DNA of 64,000 nt from positions 767,969 to 831,968 of the forward strand of contig CH002510.1 in the NCBI GenBank assembly GCA_000149265.1, written 5' to 3'. The position numbers and the translations under genes were made by a program. This DNA comes from Ciona savignyi. Its lineage: Eukaryota > Chordata > Ascidiacea > Phlebobranchia > Cionidae. This document shows, piece after piece, positions 36,026 to 48,661 of the stretch; position 1 is the first letter of the stretch, and the number at the start of each line of letters is the position of its first letter. Under the pieces are notes generated by a model. That model saw only the letters and a program-made list of their open reading frames with translations, was not told where the DNA came from and ran no database searches.

Positions 36026-38139
36026 ATGAATGTAACTTTTAAACCACTTATGAAAGATACCCTTGCAAACTTAATGAACCTTCAACAAGGTAAGAACAAG
36101 CACACTGTTACGTAACATATGATCGTAAATGACTTCACAAATACTATTGTAATTTATTAGCCTGTTACCTTGTAACCAATAATATTTTAATTATATCAAA
36201 TTTGTTCGGTGATGTTATGTGCATGTGTTAGCATTATAATAAGTAAAGACCATGTTTGAACTCGAAACAGGTAAGGAAGGTTATATTATTATGTTTTCGG
36301 CCGAAATGTAAAAGGTGCCGTGGTCTGGTCTTATCAAATTATATTTTTTAGATGCTAGAACAAAAGACTGGCTTCTGGTGGATGACCCAACCTATCCTTT
36401 TGCTATAGTGTGTTTGTATGTTGTGGTTTGTTTTAGCGCCGAAACCATCATGAAAAATCGCCCAGCCATCAACATTCGTTGGTTGTTCGTCGGCTATTAC
36501 TTTACATGCGTACTACTATCAGTCTACGTTTCATTTGAGGTAAGTGTGAAGTGTAATGAGTTAATACGTAGAAAGCATGTGCCTTAAATTAAGCATCATA
36601 TCCGTTCGGTTTCAACAACTATAGGCAATCCGATAGGTCAATTTTCCTCCCTTGACGTCATCGAAATTCCAAAAAAAACACAGTGGTATGTTACAGGGTT
36701 CGGTAATAAACTAGGTTTGTTGACCGTAATTCGCATGTTTAAAGTATAAATTCCGCAGGAAATCGCTAGCGGCATTTAAGGTTTTATACACAGATCGATA
36801 AAACGCTCGATTCATTGCCATAGTTTTGGAAAGTAAATCACAGGCTGCCTGGTGAAGCCAGCTATATCTTGAAATCCTTTGATTGACTGGTGATAATCTA
36901 TTGTTTTGTATTTCAGGTTTTGATACACGCATTTCCCACTATGTACAATGCGTTTTGCCCTGCTGTTACTCCCGCATACCAGTACAGCACTTCCGGAATG
37001 AGGGTGAGATTTAGTTTATTTTTAAATACAAGCCATCCGCGTGCTGATACATACAATTCGATTATCATAAAATCCTTACTGCTAGCTGGTGTGTTATTTT
37101 CTTTCTTTACAGGTATGTTCAGCAGTATGGCTGTTTTATATGACCAAATACATGAAATTTTTCGACACTGTACCACTAATGCTACAACGAAAGTTTGACC
37201 GTATAAACTGTTATCATATATACCATCACTGCAGTATGACGCTTATGCTCTGGTTTCACGTCAAGTATTACGTCGACGGACCAGGTAACATTATGTTCTA
37301 TATTACTCTTATGAAATGTTCGGGTGCATGACTTTTATGTACCCCAACATTCTAAGTTTGGATAATTTTTCCAGAAAGTAATGCTGAACCATATTCTTTA
37401 CTTTTTTACAAAACCATTTTTTCTTCCGCCCATTGTTTACGTATTTATTGTTTCCAGATGTGCTTGGAGTTTTGCTGAATTCGCTGTTTCACATACTAGT
37501 GTACAGTTATTATGGCCTGAACGCGATTGGACCAAGCATGCGAAAATATTTGTGGTGGAAGAAATATATCATCAAAATGCACATGGTGAGAACATTTTCA
37601 TTAATTTCACTTTCAACACATACAAATAAGCAGCCGTGTTTGCTTCTTTGCGTGGCCTTTATTTATATACCTAAGACGGGTATATACACTGGGATACATA
37701 TAGGCGAGATTTCTACCACATTTTGCGCGTTCACAAAGTATTTATATCAAACGCGACTGTTTTTGCAGTTGTTGGTTATACTACCATATGAAAAATATTC
37801 ATATTTACATACAAATTCACCTCTCAGTAGTACGCTACTAAGCACATCATCGACACATTTTAAAGTACGTATCACGTTAGTATGCTTTATTTTGGCAAGA
37901 TTTTTACTTACAATTGCTTTATTTTAATTTTTAATGTGCTTAAATGGTATTTAAATTAATTTTAGGTCGAATTCTGGACCGTCATCCTTGCCGATATGTA
38001 CTACTTCTTTATCAATTGCAATAACAAAGGTTGGATTCATTTGGCAGTTGTCGCTAATGTGTCTGTTTTGACTGTACTAATCTTGGTAGTCGGCCATCCC
38101 AGTTCCACAACCGATCCCAAGCAGAAAAAAACGGTTTAA
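36026..38139 (+). CDS. ELOVL: Very-long-chain fatty acid elongase (ELOVL1/4/7 type), 6 exons
   Basis: Condensing enzyme (3-ketoacyl-CoA synthase) of the ER fatty-acid elongation cycle. Exons: 36026-36089, 36352-36539, 36917-37003, 37113-37284, 37458-37585, 37966-38139; phases agree, 270 residues, the usual family length. The catalytic histidine box HIYHH is at residues 148-152, preceded by KFFDTVPLMLQRK. YSYYGLNAIGP and KYLWWKKY are typical of the ELOVL1/4/7 branch, although the usual LRKK is here LQRK. The protein has several membrane segments and ends KKTV, a classic KKXX ER-retrieval signal. A 164-residue ORF over exon 5 is this exon read on into the intron. Placement within the ELOVL family needs a tree; elongase identity is firm. 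Confidence 0.94.
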
Positions 38140-39142
38140 TGCCGACTTGCCAATAATACATTAGTAAATCCTCTTCAAAATACCCAGTTGTATTATTTTG
38201 AAGCAGGGGGTGTTTTGTCTGCGGTCTTCCCTCAGTTGCGAAATACCGTTGAATAACTGCTTTTAAACAGTACAACAACAGTTGTGAGTCCAAGTGTGTT
38301 ATGAAGAAGTTTATTCTTTCATGTTTATTTTCTGGATTACACATAAAAATCTTTGGTGTACTGCTATAACGTTTTAAACAAAAAAATTTAAACAAAAAGT
38401 CAATCTTTTTAAAATTCATGTGCAATTTCTAAACGCAGTAATGTAAAATTACTCTATTGATATGTTTAAACCGTTCAACTGATACCGAATAAACATTGGA
38501 ATTAGAAAATTGTGGTATAGATGTGGCTTTTTAAAAACACTAATTGATTATAAGCCAATAGTTTTTAGACTGAGCAAGTTCTACATACTTACTGTACCTC
38601 CAAATCATAAGTAGAGTATAGTAATCTCATATGAGCTATGATATAGTAGTCTGGTTGTTAACACTTGGTATGCGTTCTGTCAATCATACCTTCTATTTAT
38701 AATTTGTCATTGCGGTTTCTACCAAGTGTGGGAATACTTAATGTGGTAGTCGTTATTCGGGTAGATCAGAAGCTTTGTTTTCCCCAGCGTAATTTAGCAA
38801 TTTTATTGCGGGAAAAATGTTCGCGAAGTTATTCTTTTCTGGCATTGATTTTGAAAGAAAGAATTCAGACTTAAGGCGTATTATCTGGGAAATAACAGCT
38901 GATAGTTAATAAGAGCTCAAGCATTAATGTGATCAGATTGAAACGAAGTTCCTAAACCACAGACTTAAAAACTTATTTTTAGGGTATTTAGGTATAATAT
39001 TTTCTAGAGGCTATCACATGGCTACTGTCCCATGGAAAGTGCAATTCGTGCTGTCCCATTATATGCGGTTATCACTTGGGGGCTAACCGCAAAAAAGTCC
39101 CATGTATCCAGTTCTGTAAAACTCAAAACAGTAGTACGTTAT

Positions 39143-39400
39143 TTAGGATAGGATAGAATATTTACGTTTATTTCAGTAACTGGGAAAACCAAGGGGGTTA
39201 ACACGCGGACAATCGTCAGATTACCTCGCGCCCACCGTCGGGTTACCGGAGCTATTGTAGTTAAGTATGATTTACACGTTTCTTCCATTTAATAAAACCC
39301 ATTAATCCACTGGGTTCAAGCAATGTCCGTTAAGTACAACCGACTAGCTAGCGACTAGTTTCGAATCTACAGGTGCGAAGCACTAAATCAACAGACAAAA
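39143..39400 (-). mobile_element. tRNA-derived SINE
   Basis: Tail TAGGATAGGATAGAATATTT at the left, body CGCCCACCGTCGGGTTACCG, degraded head at the right. Confidence 0.8.
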
Positions 39401-39546
39401 AGAGGCTTGACTTATTCACTCAAGTAAAAAGTTAAAATAACCTGATTTTAATCCAGTCTTTTAAAATATCCCTTCAGTTTGAGGTAACGATTATAAATGT
39501 GTTGTTAACTTATTGTACCACCATATATTGAAAGCGTACATGATGG

Positions 39547-39765
39547 GTGCCTCTAAATACTACAGGACCGCTTGGATTGCTATGGAAAGGTATTCTAACC
39601 CTGTCCCAAACACTAATCTCAAACCCAGAATTAACTTAAACCCCAACCCAAATACTAATATCATATGGCTTTTGTAATTACGAAGTATAGTAAGCGATCC
39701 AATAAAGCGCTCCAAGCGATTCAAGCGCTCCATGCAATCCAAGCGATCCTGTAGTATTTATTGAC
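39547..39765. mobile_element. MITE related to the 201-bp element (51192-51392)
   Basis: Left end GGGTGCCTCTAAATACTACA and right end ATCCTGTAGTATTTA are inverted partners. The core repeats the AAGCGATCC/AAGCGCTCC motif several times. The right terminus is degraded and no target duplication is visible. Confidence 0.65.
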
Positions 39766-40171
39766 ATTGTTTTTTTGCCTTGGTAAGTGTTGCACATGAA
39801 AACTTTTCAGTGGAATTTCCTTTTGGGAATTTCCTTTTTCTACTGTGTCTCACAATTTCCGGGCCAGCCCTTCTCCTAAAGCCGGTTCCCCCACCATACG
39901 GGTCGCTTTACTGCACACTTTTCTTCGAGGCTTAGTGTAAATTTTTTAAAAACATTTGTTTTTTCATTATTTATTTATTTTTTTAAATTGGTTTAGCGGC
40001 CACGTCTAATTATACCAAAACTTGATAATTGATTGTTTTTTTTGGAAAAAGTGCTTGGCAATGAACAATTCCTAGGAGAGAGTGTTTCATGCGGAACGAC
40101 AAAATCTCTTTTCTTTTTTTGGGGGCTGATTCTTCTCTTTTTAAATAATATCGCGCCCTAGATGATTTTCA

Positions 40172-40496
40172 GGTTCCATGACAACTGAACCCCTTACAAC
40201 TGAACCCCTTACAACTGAACCCTTACAACTGAACCTTTTACAACTGAACCACTACAATTAAGCCCTTGCAACCGAACTGCTTTTAACTGAACCCATTTAA
40301 ACTAAACCCCTTTACAACTGAACCCATTTCAATTGAACCTCTTTACAACTAAACCCTCTTTTCAGTTAAAGAGGTTCTGTTTAAAGGGGTTCAGTTGTAA
40401 AGGGGTTCAGTTGTAGGGGCTCAGTTGTAAGGGGTTCAGTTGTAGGGGCTCAGTTGTAAGGGGTTCAGTTGTAAGGGGTTCAGTTGACTGGTCACC
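40172..40496. mobile_element. Foldback element made of inverted minisatellite
   Basis: 325 bp flanked by the 8-bp direct repeat GATTTTCA (40164-40171 and 40497-40504). The left half is repeated CAACTGAACCCCTTA units; the right half is repeated TAAGGGGTTCAGTTG, their reverse complement, with the switch near 40360. Units are 13-16 bp and decay towards the centre. Confidence 0.88.
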
Positions 40497-40518
40497 GATT
40501 TTCAAACCGCACCTCGTT

Positions 40519-41187
40519 TTGGGTGTCAATCTGTTGCGTAATAAAGGGATTTCCCTAATCACTGGGGCATGCAATTGAAACTCAGTAGTTGTGTTGACGT
40601 CATAAAGGGATATGTTAAATCACTCAAACTTTGTACCTTCAAGTCGCAAAAGATTTGTAAACCCGATTAAACCAGAGAAAATTAAATAGATTTCCATTTA
40701 TTCATATTTAATCGAACAAGCAAAACACCAACAGTTTTGATATTTAATTACGAACATACCTGTGGCCAAGGTATTCAAAATTAATGGATCTTGCTGTAAT
40801 CCAATTATAAAGGCACTATTATGAACTGTTCAATAAAAAGCCTATACTGAATCGCAAATTCCTTTTAAAAAACGTTTTAAAAATGTAAATAAAAGTATTT
40901 TTAAAATGTTAAATAGGGCATGATTTAAGTTTATTCCGTTGGATGGCAAAAGCCACGGGTCGTCAAATTAATTCGCCACCACCTCCGGGTTACCGACGCT
41001 TTCCCTTGTATATGATGGGAAGGGACACTACGATAGTTTGGTTTACCTCAACAGGCACTATCTATTGGGTTGTTAAACTCATTAATCCACAGCTAATAAT
41101 ATATGACGTCAACACAACTACTGAGTTTCATGTGCATGCCCCAGTGATTTGGGAAATCCCTTTATTACTCAACAGATTGACACCCAA
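40519..41187. mobile_element. Element with 86-bp inverted ends
   Basis: 40519-40604 and 41102-41187 are reverse complements with few mismatches (ends TTGGGTGTCAATCTGTTG). The 500-bp interior shows no ORF of note. No convincing target duplication. Probably a MITE or other foldback element. Confidence 0.75.
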
Positions 41188-41367
41188 CTCCTCCGGAACA
41201 TCGAGCATTTTGCGCAGCTTCTACCGGTTTTTATACGTGTTCTAACGACTCTCGTTTTGCTTTTTTTCTCGTTTTCCAAATTTTTATTAATCCTCCTGCT
41301 TCGTGTTTTCACCGTGGAAACAAAAATAAACTAAACCAAACTAGCCGATGTTGCAACATTGGCAATT

Positions 41368-41580
41368 AAACTTTACAAACTTTAACGAACTTATCAAATA
41401 CATTGTTTAATTTCCAAACAGTCTTGGCGTGTCATATAATAACTTAGACTTGATAAGACTTAAACTGAATGGTAGTTGTTAATTTCGTGTTATTTTTTCC
41501 GTCCGTTCGAGCCCGTACGTTTAGTATATTAAAACTATGTTTGTGTCATCTAAGTTTGATGCAAAACGTTAATGGTAAAC
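41368..41580. repeat. Gap-flanking direct duplicate, left copy
   Basis: About 210 bp nearly identical to 41777-41992 (few substitutions), on the other side of a 100-N gap. The left copy continues into sequence starting GGAGCGATGAAAGCG that the right copy lacks. Confidence 0.85.
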
Positions 41581-41676
41581 CTTTGGAGCGATGAAAGCGA
41601 TTCATCGCTCCAAGTGTGAATGCCCTGAGCGATGATTTGTCGCCCGCCATCGCTTTCACTTTATCGCCGTCGCCCG

Positions 41677-41776
41677 NNNNNNNNNNNNNNNNNNNNNNNN
41701 NNNNNNNNNNNNNNNNNNNNNNNNNNNNNNNNNNNNNNNNNNNNNNNNNNNNNNNNNNNNNNNNNNNNNNNNNNNN
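41677..41776. other. Assembly gap (100 N)
   Basis: Exactly 100 N, unknown true size, flanked by near-identical sequence on both sides. Confidence 0.95.
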
Positions 41777-41992
41777 AAACTTTACAAACTTTAACGAACT
41801 TATCAAATACATTGTTTAATTTCCAAACAGTCTTGGCTTGTCATATAATAACTTAGACTTGATAAGACTTAAACTGAATGGTAGTTGTTAATTTCGTGTT
41901 ATTTTTTCCGTCCGTTCGAGCCCGTACGTTTAGTATATTAAAACTACGTTTGTGTCATCTAAGTTTGATGCAAAGCGTTAATGGTAAACCTT
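41777..41992. repeat. Gap-flanking direct duplicate, right copy
   Basis: Partner of 41368-41580. It continues without the insertion present in the left copy. Confidence 0.85.
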
Positions 41993-42158
41993 TTACTGTA
42001 ATTGGGCGAATCGAAGGACTTGGGAGAATCGAAATACTGTACAAGCATTATAAAAAGTACTCAAAACTATTACCAGTCTCTCCGACATTTCTAACTCGGG
42101 TTAAAGTAATAAGTTAATTAATTTATACTTATTCTGTGCAGCATTTTTTATGTTCATT

Positions 42159-42848
42159 AGATGCGACTAGGGACGGAACGGTAGTCTGATTTTTCTCTGC
42201 TGGGTGGCGCTATTTATTTTTTTGGAATTATCTGGGGAGTAACTATTTTCTATATTAATGTTAGGGTTGGGGTTAAAGTTAGTTCTGGGGTTGAGATTAG
42301 TGTTTGGGACAGGGTTAGAATTACTTTCTATAGCAATCTAAGTGATCTAAGCGGTCCTGTAGTATTTAGAGGCACCCGCGACTGAGTGGTCTTATACTAG
42401 TTTTCGCACTTACTAATCGTATTCCTTGTTAGTGTAGTGGTAAGCGTCGCCGCCTGTCACGCGTCAGACTGTGGTTCGATTCCCCTACGGTTAGCTTTTT
42501 TCCGTTTTTTTAACTCTTTTGTTTCTTAGTTATAAACAAACTCATCATAACCCCGCATTCAGTTTATTAGAGCATTTTTGGAATTTTTCCAAGCATTGGC
42601 TAAAGTAATCGATCTCTTTGCAGTTTTTTGATTGTAAACACTATTTACCTAAAATGCGTAAATGGTGTAATAAACATGGGGCTAGAGTTAGTGTTAGTTT
42701 TGCGGTTGAGTTTAGTGTTCGGGAATGGGTTTAAATTAGTGTCCATAATTTTAGTTAGTAGTTTCCTCCTCCCCGCTTTAGTACAGCTGATAAATAGCGC
42801 CATCCAGCAGAGAAAAATCAGACTACCGTTCCGTCTCTAGACGCATGT
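42159..42848. mobile_element. MITE carrying a tRNA-Asp-like gene, copy 2
   Basis: 690 bp, highly similar to 28690-29377 along its whole length. Flanked by ATGTTCATT (42150-42158) and ATATTCATT (42849-42857), a 9-bp duplication with one mismatch. Inverted ends as in copy 1. Confidence 0.88.
42423..42494 (+). tRNA. tRNA-Asp(GTC)-like sequence, probably pseudo
   Basis: 72 nt: TCCTTGTTAGTGTAGTGG start, CTGTCAC loop with GTC anticodon, GGTTCGATTCCCC T-arm. The acceptor 3' strand (ACGGTTAG) is poorly paired. Internal promoter boxes are intact by eye. Confidence 0.6.
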
Positions 42849-43020
42849 ATATTCATTGGTTACAGTAAAGAATAGTATAGATGTATAAGAAAAGAAAAAC
42901 AAACATATTTAACAGTTAAATCTTGGCACGACTGCAAACTGTTTAATTAAATAGTCCTGCAACACCCAATAAGGTGATTAAACTCTTACTTAATTGAAAA
43001 ATACAGGATATATTTACAAT

Positions 43021-45830
43021 ATGCTAGGGTTGAACTCTTACTATCAATGGAGCATATTTATATGCCTTTACATTGGGTATATATTCTACATTTTCGACCG
43101 GAAATCTTTTGCTTTTGTGATTCCAACCATTGTGAGAAGTGATGGCTTAGATCCAAGCTCAGTTGGAGCAATTTTAAGTGCCCAAGCAATTGCTTACGGA
43201 ATTGGAAAATTCGTTAGTGGTATTTTGGTTGACCAGTATAGTCCAACCATATTATTTTCTACTGCCTTGTGTCTGTGTGGATTGACAAACATTGTGTTCA
43301 GCATCTCAACTGCTACGTACTTTAGCTTCTTATGGTTTTTGAATGGACTTTTCCAAGGACCAGGATGGCCCTCTTGTGCAATATTGTTACGAAAGTAAGT
43401 AAACATTCTTTTACGATACCATTACTTTTGTTTAAACATTGCAATGTATTATAATACTGGTACTATCAGAATCTGGTGTGTCCCTAGTCTCTGAGGCACT
43501 TTGTGGACAATGCCCAAATTCAGTGAATTTATGATTTCTAATACCTAAATTTGACTGTACCCCTGTATTGTACCAAAGAAAGATAATATATAATATTTAA
43601 AAGGAAAATTTGATGAGGTGTTTTTTTATTGGAACCTGTAGGGATTCTGGTATTGTTTGGGGCTTGGGTGCCTATGGCTGGCATTAAATATGCCCCGAAG
43701 TTCCCTAGCTATTGAGACTCCAAAATGACTCCAACAGATATGAACTCTATCACGAAAGGTTTTTTTTATTCTTAATTAAATGCAGATACAATTTTAGTAA
43801 ATGTTTTTATCTTTTTTTTAAGATATTTTATCTTGTTTTATAGATGGTATTCCCCAGCTGTGTTTGGAACTCTGTGGAGCACATTGAGCACCTCAATGAA
43901 TGTGCCAGCTAGTTTGGGTCCAATTGCTTGTTCTTTGTTTATTACTTGGTCAAATGGATCTTGGCGTCCAGTGATGATGTTTTTCGGAGTCACTTCTGTG
44001 TTTGTAGCAGTTGGCTCATTTTTTATTTTAAAGGACAGACCAGAGGATGTAGGTCTTACTTTAGAAAATCTCACCGGCGAGAAAATTGACGATGGAAAAG
44101 TTGTAAAAACTAAAACACCTGGCAAACAATCTGCATGGCCAAGGATTTTATCAAGTCCATACACATATGTTATTTGTGTGGGATTTCTTGTCATTCTACT
44201 TATTAAGGGTGTAATGTGTGATTGGGGCTCTCTCTATTTAATTCAAGTAAGTTTTATTGGATTTTTCTTTAAATCAAACAATTTTTCATTGATGGTGATT
44301 TGGCTCAATATCCCATATTTATGTTTTAACAAAATGTGAAGCTCCTCATCATTCTATTAAGGTTATGGAAACATGTCAACGATAATATTAAACTATTATA
44401 AGAAGATTAACATAGTATCAGTATTATAAACTTTTAACTAAAAAGCTACAATACAATATAGGCCTACCTAACTGTGGTGGCATGGCTTAAGCCAATCACA
44501 ACTGGTCATTATGTGTAATTTATAAAAGGATATTTAAATTAGACATGCAGTAAACAGAAATTCAAAGCAGATCTTCATTTTAATTAAATGGGGTTTTAAA
44601 ATTGATGATCTTATTAAAATGGAATTTACAAAATATGTTCTAAGTTACTGGCAAAAACATGCGTACTACATTGCATTTCTTTAAGCTTTAATATTTAAAC
44701 ATTTTTATAGTGAAAGACTTGGTTACAAATGTTATATAATCTGAACTTAAAATCAATTCTTTAATATTATGTTGTCAGTAACAACTTGTCACTATTGTTG
44801 TTGTTAATGCCCGACAGCAAAATCTGTAGTAAATTTTCTTGATTCGTTTGAATTAAAATTACCATTTTGTGTTAGGAAAAGAATGGGAACCAGTTTTCGA
44901 CAAGCACCTTCATTGGAAGTCTTGAGTTTGGTGGCATCATCGGCAGCATTGCTTCAGGTTTTTTTGTGATTTAGGTTGTACCTATTTTCTAAAAAAAGAT
45001 ATAACTGGTGGTTCTTAAGTGAAAAAAACCAACGCTGTTAAATTTTTGTGATGAAATTTATATGACATCATTATATTTTAGGGTACTTCAGTGATGTTGC
45101 AGTTGCAAAGATTACTTTCAGAAGTAAAGGCCAACCAAGGCATTTTGTTATCTTTGTACTCTACCCTGCTCTACTGGTATCGATGTTTCTTTTAAGGACA
45201 GTGGTGACAGATTTACCTAGCCAGCAAACATTTGTTTATATTTTGGGTTTTATCATCGGATTTACTCTTTATGGAATCATCAGTTTGGTTGGAGTTTTGG
45301 CATTGGAAAATTCTGCGGTTGATATTGCAGGTATTGCTATACAATTATTTCATGATTTGCGGAAAATGAATTATTGCAATTATCCATAAGGTGGGAAAAA
45401 ACAGATTAAAGTATTTATAGATGGATGGGTATCTTAAGATGTTAGGAAATGTCACTTGTTAGGAAATGCCAAAATGGTTTAATTGATTAAACGAAATTAC
45501 GTTTAGATGTATTATTCAAATTTTTCTTGTTCTTCGGATCATTTCAGATTTCTTTAATATTTTTAACTATTGAGTCTAGAACTGATTTGAGTAAAGTGTA
45601 TGTATTTCAAATACTTGCTTTTAACTACAGGTTCCTCCCATGCATTCTGTGCATTATTGGGAAATGTTGGACTAACTTTGGCTGGTTTACCATTTTCAGT
45701 GGTCATGGAATATCTTTCCTGGAATGTAGCATTACAACTGTGTGAAATCTCTGCCTTATTTTCGTTGGTTTTGTTTATTTTAGCGCAAAGGTTAACATGC
45801 AGAATTGGTGACCTTCAGAAGCAGGATTAA
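43021..45830 (+). CDS. SLC37A4: Glucose-6-phosphate/phosphate exchanger, 5 exons
   Basis: ER-membrane antiporter that brings glucose-6-phosphate to glucose-6-phosphatase in exchange for phosphate. Exons: 43021-43394, 43844-44246, 44876-44957, 45082-45330, 45631-45830; phases agree, giving 435 residues (human 429). ATG 43021 (MLGLNSYYQ) is chosen because it matches the short vertebrate N-terminus; the frame is open a little further upstream without an ATG. Family motifs: FDRKSFAFVIP (human FNRKTFSFVMP), KFVSGILVDQ, LWFLNGLFQGPGWPSC, WSTLSTSMN, DWGSLYLIQEK, EFGGIIGSIASGYFSD, SSHAFCALLGNVG. No C-terminal KKXX is seen (ends DLQKQD). An AATAAA near 46011 may be the polyadenylation signal. Confidence 0.95.
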
Positions 45831-46552
45831 TTTGTATTTTTACTGTTACTTTACCTGCACTGTGTCTGCTGCTGTTATTGTTGTTAGTATTGAATAATGG
45901 TTTACTTTTAAAAATTATAGTGCAATTGTTAACCTTGCCCTACAATATTAATTTTACCCTGAAGTAATTTTATCTAGTTATGTGTAACCGTTTGCCAGTT
46001 TCTTATAATTGAATAAAAATATATTATAATTATTTTTATGTTTTACACAGCATATATAGATATTGAAAGCTATTGAAAATTGAAAGTTTGACGGACTGCT
46101 ATTGAAAGTTAGACGGACGGTTTGGGGAAATTTCGGTGATAAGTTTAGGGGAATTCCGCGGGGCTGTAAAAAAACAAAGGTACAGTATACCTTTTATAGG
46201 AATTTAGATCCTTTTTCGCATAGCGCTTTAGCGTAACTACAGGCCATGAATTTTGCGGCCCGCTATAGCTTTCACATTGATTTAATACGGTCTACAGTCA
46301 GTTAGAACAAGTAAAGCATTTTTACTACCGGTTAGTGTGGCGGTATAATGCTGTGGGCTCGCGCTTTTCTTTTGGATTTACTGACCGGGGCCTTGGCTTA
46401 GCTTGCTTTAAAAGGCTGCCTCGCGATACCTACCCACGGTTTGTTAAGCCTAGATCTCTTGTTCAAAGTCTCCAAATATAAGTTTTGTTTGCAAAGCAAG
46501 TTAGGCCTACTTATAGTTTGGTGCAAGCTATCTATGACGCAAATTATCTGTT

Positions 46553-46823
46553 GTCTGTCAGGTTAGTCTAGTGGTTAAGTGCGTCGCCTTTCAGCCAAAG
46601 GGCTGCAGATTCGAAACTGGTCGCTAGCTAGTCTGTTGTGTCCTTGGGCAAGGCACTTTACGGACATTGCCTGAACCCAGCGCCTAAATGGGTTCTACTA
46701 AATTGAAGGAACGTGTAAATTATACATACCACACTGCAATAGCTCCGTTAACCCGACGGTGGGCGCAAGGTGGTCTGACGATTCGGGGATAAACATGAAT
46801 ATCCTATCCTTCTATCCTATTCC
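46553..46823 (+). mobile_element. tRNA-derived SINE
   Basis: Sense orientation: head GGTTAGTCTAGTGGTTAAGT at the left, body GGACATTGCCTGAACCCAGC, tail GAATATCCTATCC at the right. Confidence 0.88.
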
Positions 46824-48059
46824 GAAGCACGTTATACGGTATGACGCAAGTTATCCAAGTTATCTAGTATTTTACTATTCAAATTTTCCAGAATACATAG
46901 GGCATTTTACGAGGTCCAAAAAGTTACCGTGTTTCACATTTGCACGTTTTACTAACTGTGGTAGGCCTAATTGGTAAGCCACGGGCCCTGCGGTAATTGG
47001 CTCGATAACATTGACTCGGCTTTCACTAAGATATAGTGGGAGAAAACAGTGCAATTTCCTACGAATTGTTCAACATCCCGATTTATCGCTGATGGCCACC
47101 ACACTGCGGACTCAACTCTTTGGCGACATTCAGTTATTCCCTTGTGACCTTAGTGTAGTTTGCTTACAATATCCCTTCTCGAAGACTGTGGAATAAGTGA
47201 GTTTACTTCTTGAATCCCCCCATTCGATAAAAAGCCTAAACATAACTATAAAGAACTATTATTACCACTAATGCGAAATACAGTACCTGTATCTCCTAAC
47301 CAAACCAAAACAAATCGAAAGAGAATTTAAAGATCAACGAAATAGGCCTACATATAAAAATCCCCAGATCTATAATCGACTTTTTGCTTTGTGATCAATT
47401 TAATATGTTTTAAGGTAAACTAGTTTTGCAATTATCGGTAGTTAACATGTGGCTTAGACTATCCACTTACAAATATTTATACATCGGGGATTAAAAAATA
47501 ACCATCTGGAGGTAACGATTGCGTCTGCTTTGAGTCAACATTTCTTTTCTCTAGCAGAGACTCTGGTAAGCGTGTGGATTATTTACTGTTCAGTTTTTCC
47601 GAAAAATGCAGGTTTTTCCGTGTTAAAAACACATTTTTTACTGATTTCATAGACAATCAAATTGGTGATTACCTTGGATCAATGGGCTGTTTTGATAATT
47701 AAGTTCTAATTTTTCAATTATAAAATCGGTTTTATGCTTGCAAGTGGGCAACAGTTGAAAGGAGGAAAATTACTAAACTAATTTTAGCTGTCCAGCAATA
47801 TTCTTAATACCAGAACTAACATGAACTATAATGCAGTAAACTTATTTACAGTTTTCATACTTTTAACTTAAGTTCAATTAAAAGTATAGCTAATTTTGGA
47901 ACAAATCTTGGTCAAGACCATTTTATAAGAGTTATTTTTAATCTAACATAAATAATACCAACATATCAGTATGCCGCCTTACTAAATCACCATAGATAAG
48001 GGTGGTACTAAACACTGTCCGGCACTGTTACAAATCCTGATATTTTATATCAGAGTATG

Positions 48060-48290
48060 ATCCTTCCAAGAAGGTATATTCCCTCCCTGGATGGTGTACT
48101 TACTATCTTTTTTAGTGTATTTCCTTTCCAGGTCGTGTGTTCCCTCCCCGGATGATTTATACCTCTTAAACTTAATAAATTGTCATATTTATTGGGAGGG
48201 AATATACCATCCGTCCCGGCAAGGAAATATACCATCAGGGGGAGGGTAGTACACCATGGGTGCCTCTAATTAGTACAGGCTCGCTTGGTA
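48060..48290. repeat. Foldback-like patch with a MITE end
   Basis: GGTATATTCCCTCCCTGGAT at 48074 and GGGAGGGAATATACCATCC at 48195 are imperfect reverse complements. At 48254 GGGTGCCTCTAATTAGTACA resembles the terminus of the 51192-51392 MITE family. The other end was not found. Confidence 0.45.
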
Positions 48291-48661
48291 CCACCAATCG
48301 GTAGTGTTTAGTAGTACCACAAAAGTCAAAATACCAGTACTATTTGACACAAAATTGACCCAAATCGCTATAAATAATGATGATCTCTACACAAATCCAA
48401 ATACTAAAACCAATGATAATCGTTTTTGCACACCATTTTTAAAAAGACAAAACTAGGTATAGTACGGAAAAATATATAAAGTTTACATTTTGTTTTTAGT
48501 GTTTTGTGGACTGTTAGCCTAGGATTTGCTCATAAAAAAGATTATTGTTTCAACATAAGTGTCCTGCTTAAGAAATTAAATTACAAATATCCATATCATT
48601 TTACCAACATATTTATCCACCCCGTTAATATTTATACTTGTATGTTTAGACCTTCATCAGG

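Larger units (their letters stand above)
38140..43020. other. Repeat-dense intergenic region
   Basis: No gene. In order: SINE, MITE, inverted minisatellite foldback, 86-bp inverted-repeat pair, gap-flanking duplication, tRNA-Asp MITE copy 2. The 123-residue antisense ORF over the elongase 3' end is rejected. Confidence 0.55.
45831..48661. other. Intergenic, SLC37A4 to RPL28
   Basis: No gene recognised. One plus-strand SINE and a foldback-like patch at about 48.05-48.27 kb. Confidence 0.5.

Noticed and set aside
37433..37927. 164-residue plus-strand ORF
   Set aside because: It is elongase exon 5 (37458-37585) read through its donor into the intron; not a separate gene.
38054..38425. 123-residue minus-strand ORF
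   Set aside because: Antisense to the last elongase exon and its 3' UTR; no domain, no splice context.
46553..46630. Functional tRNA gene in the SINE head
   Set aside because: A and B boxes are present but no 3' acceptor strand pairs and the sequence continues into a conserved SINE body repeated many times.
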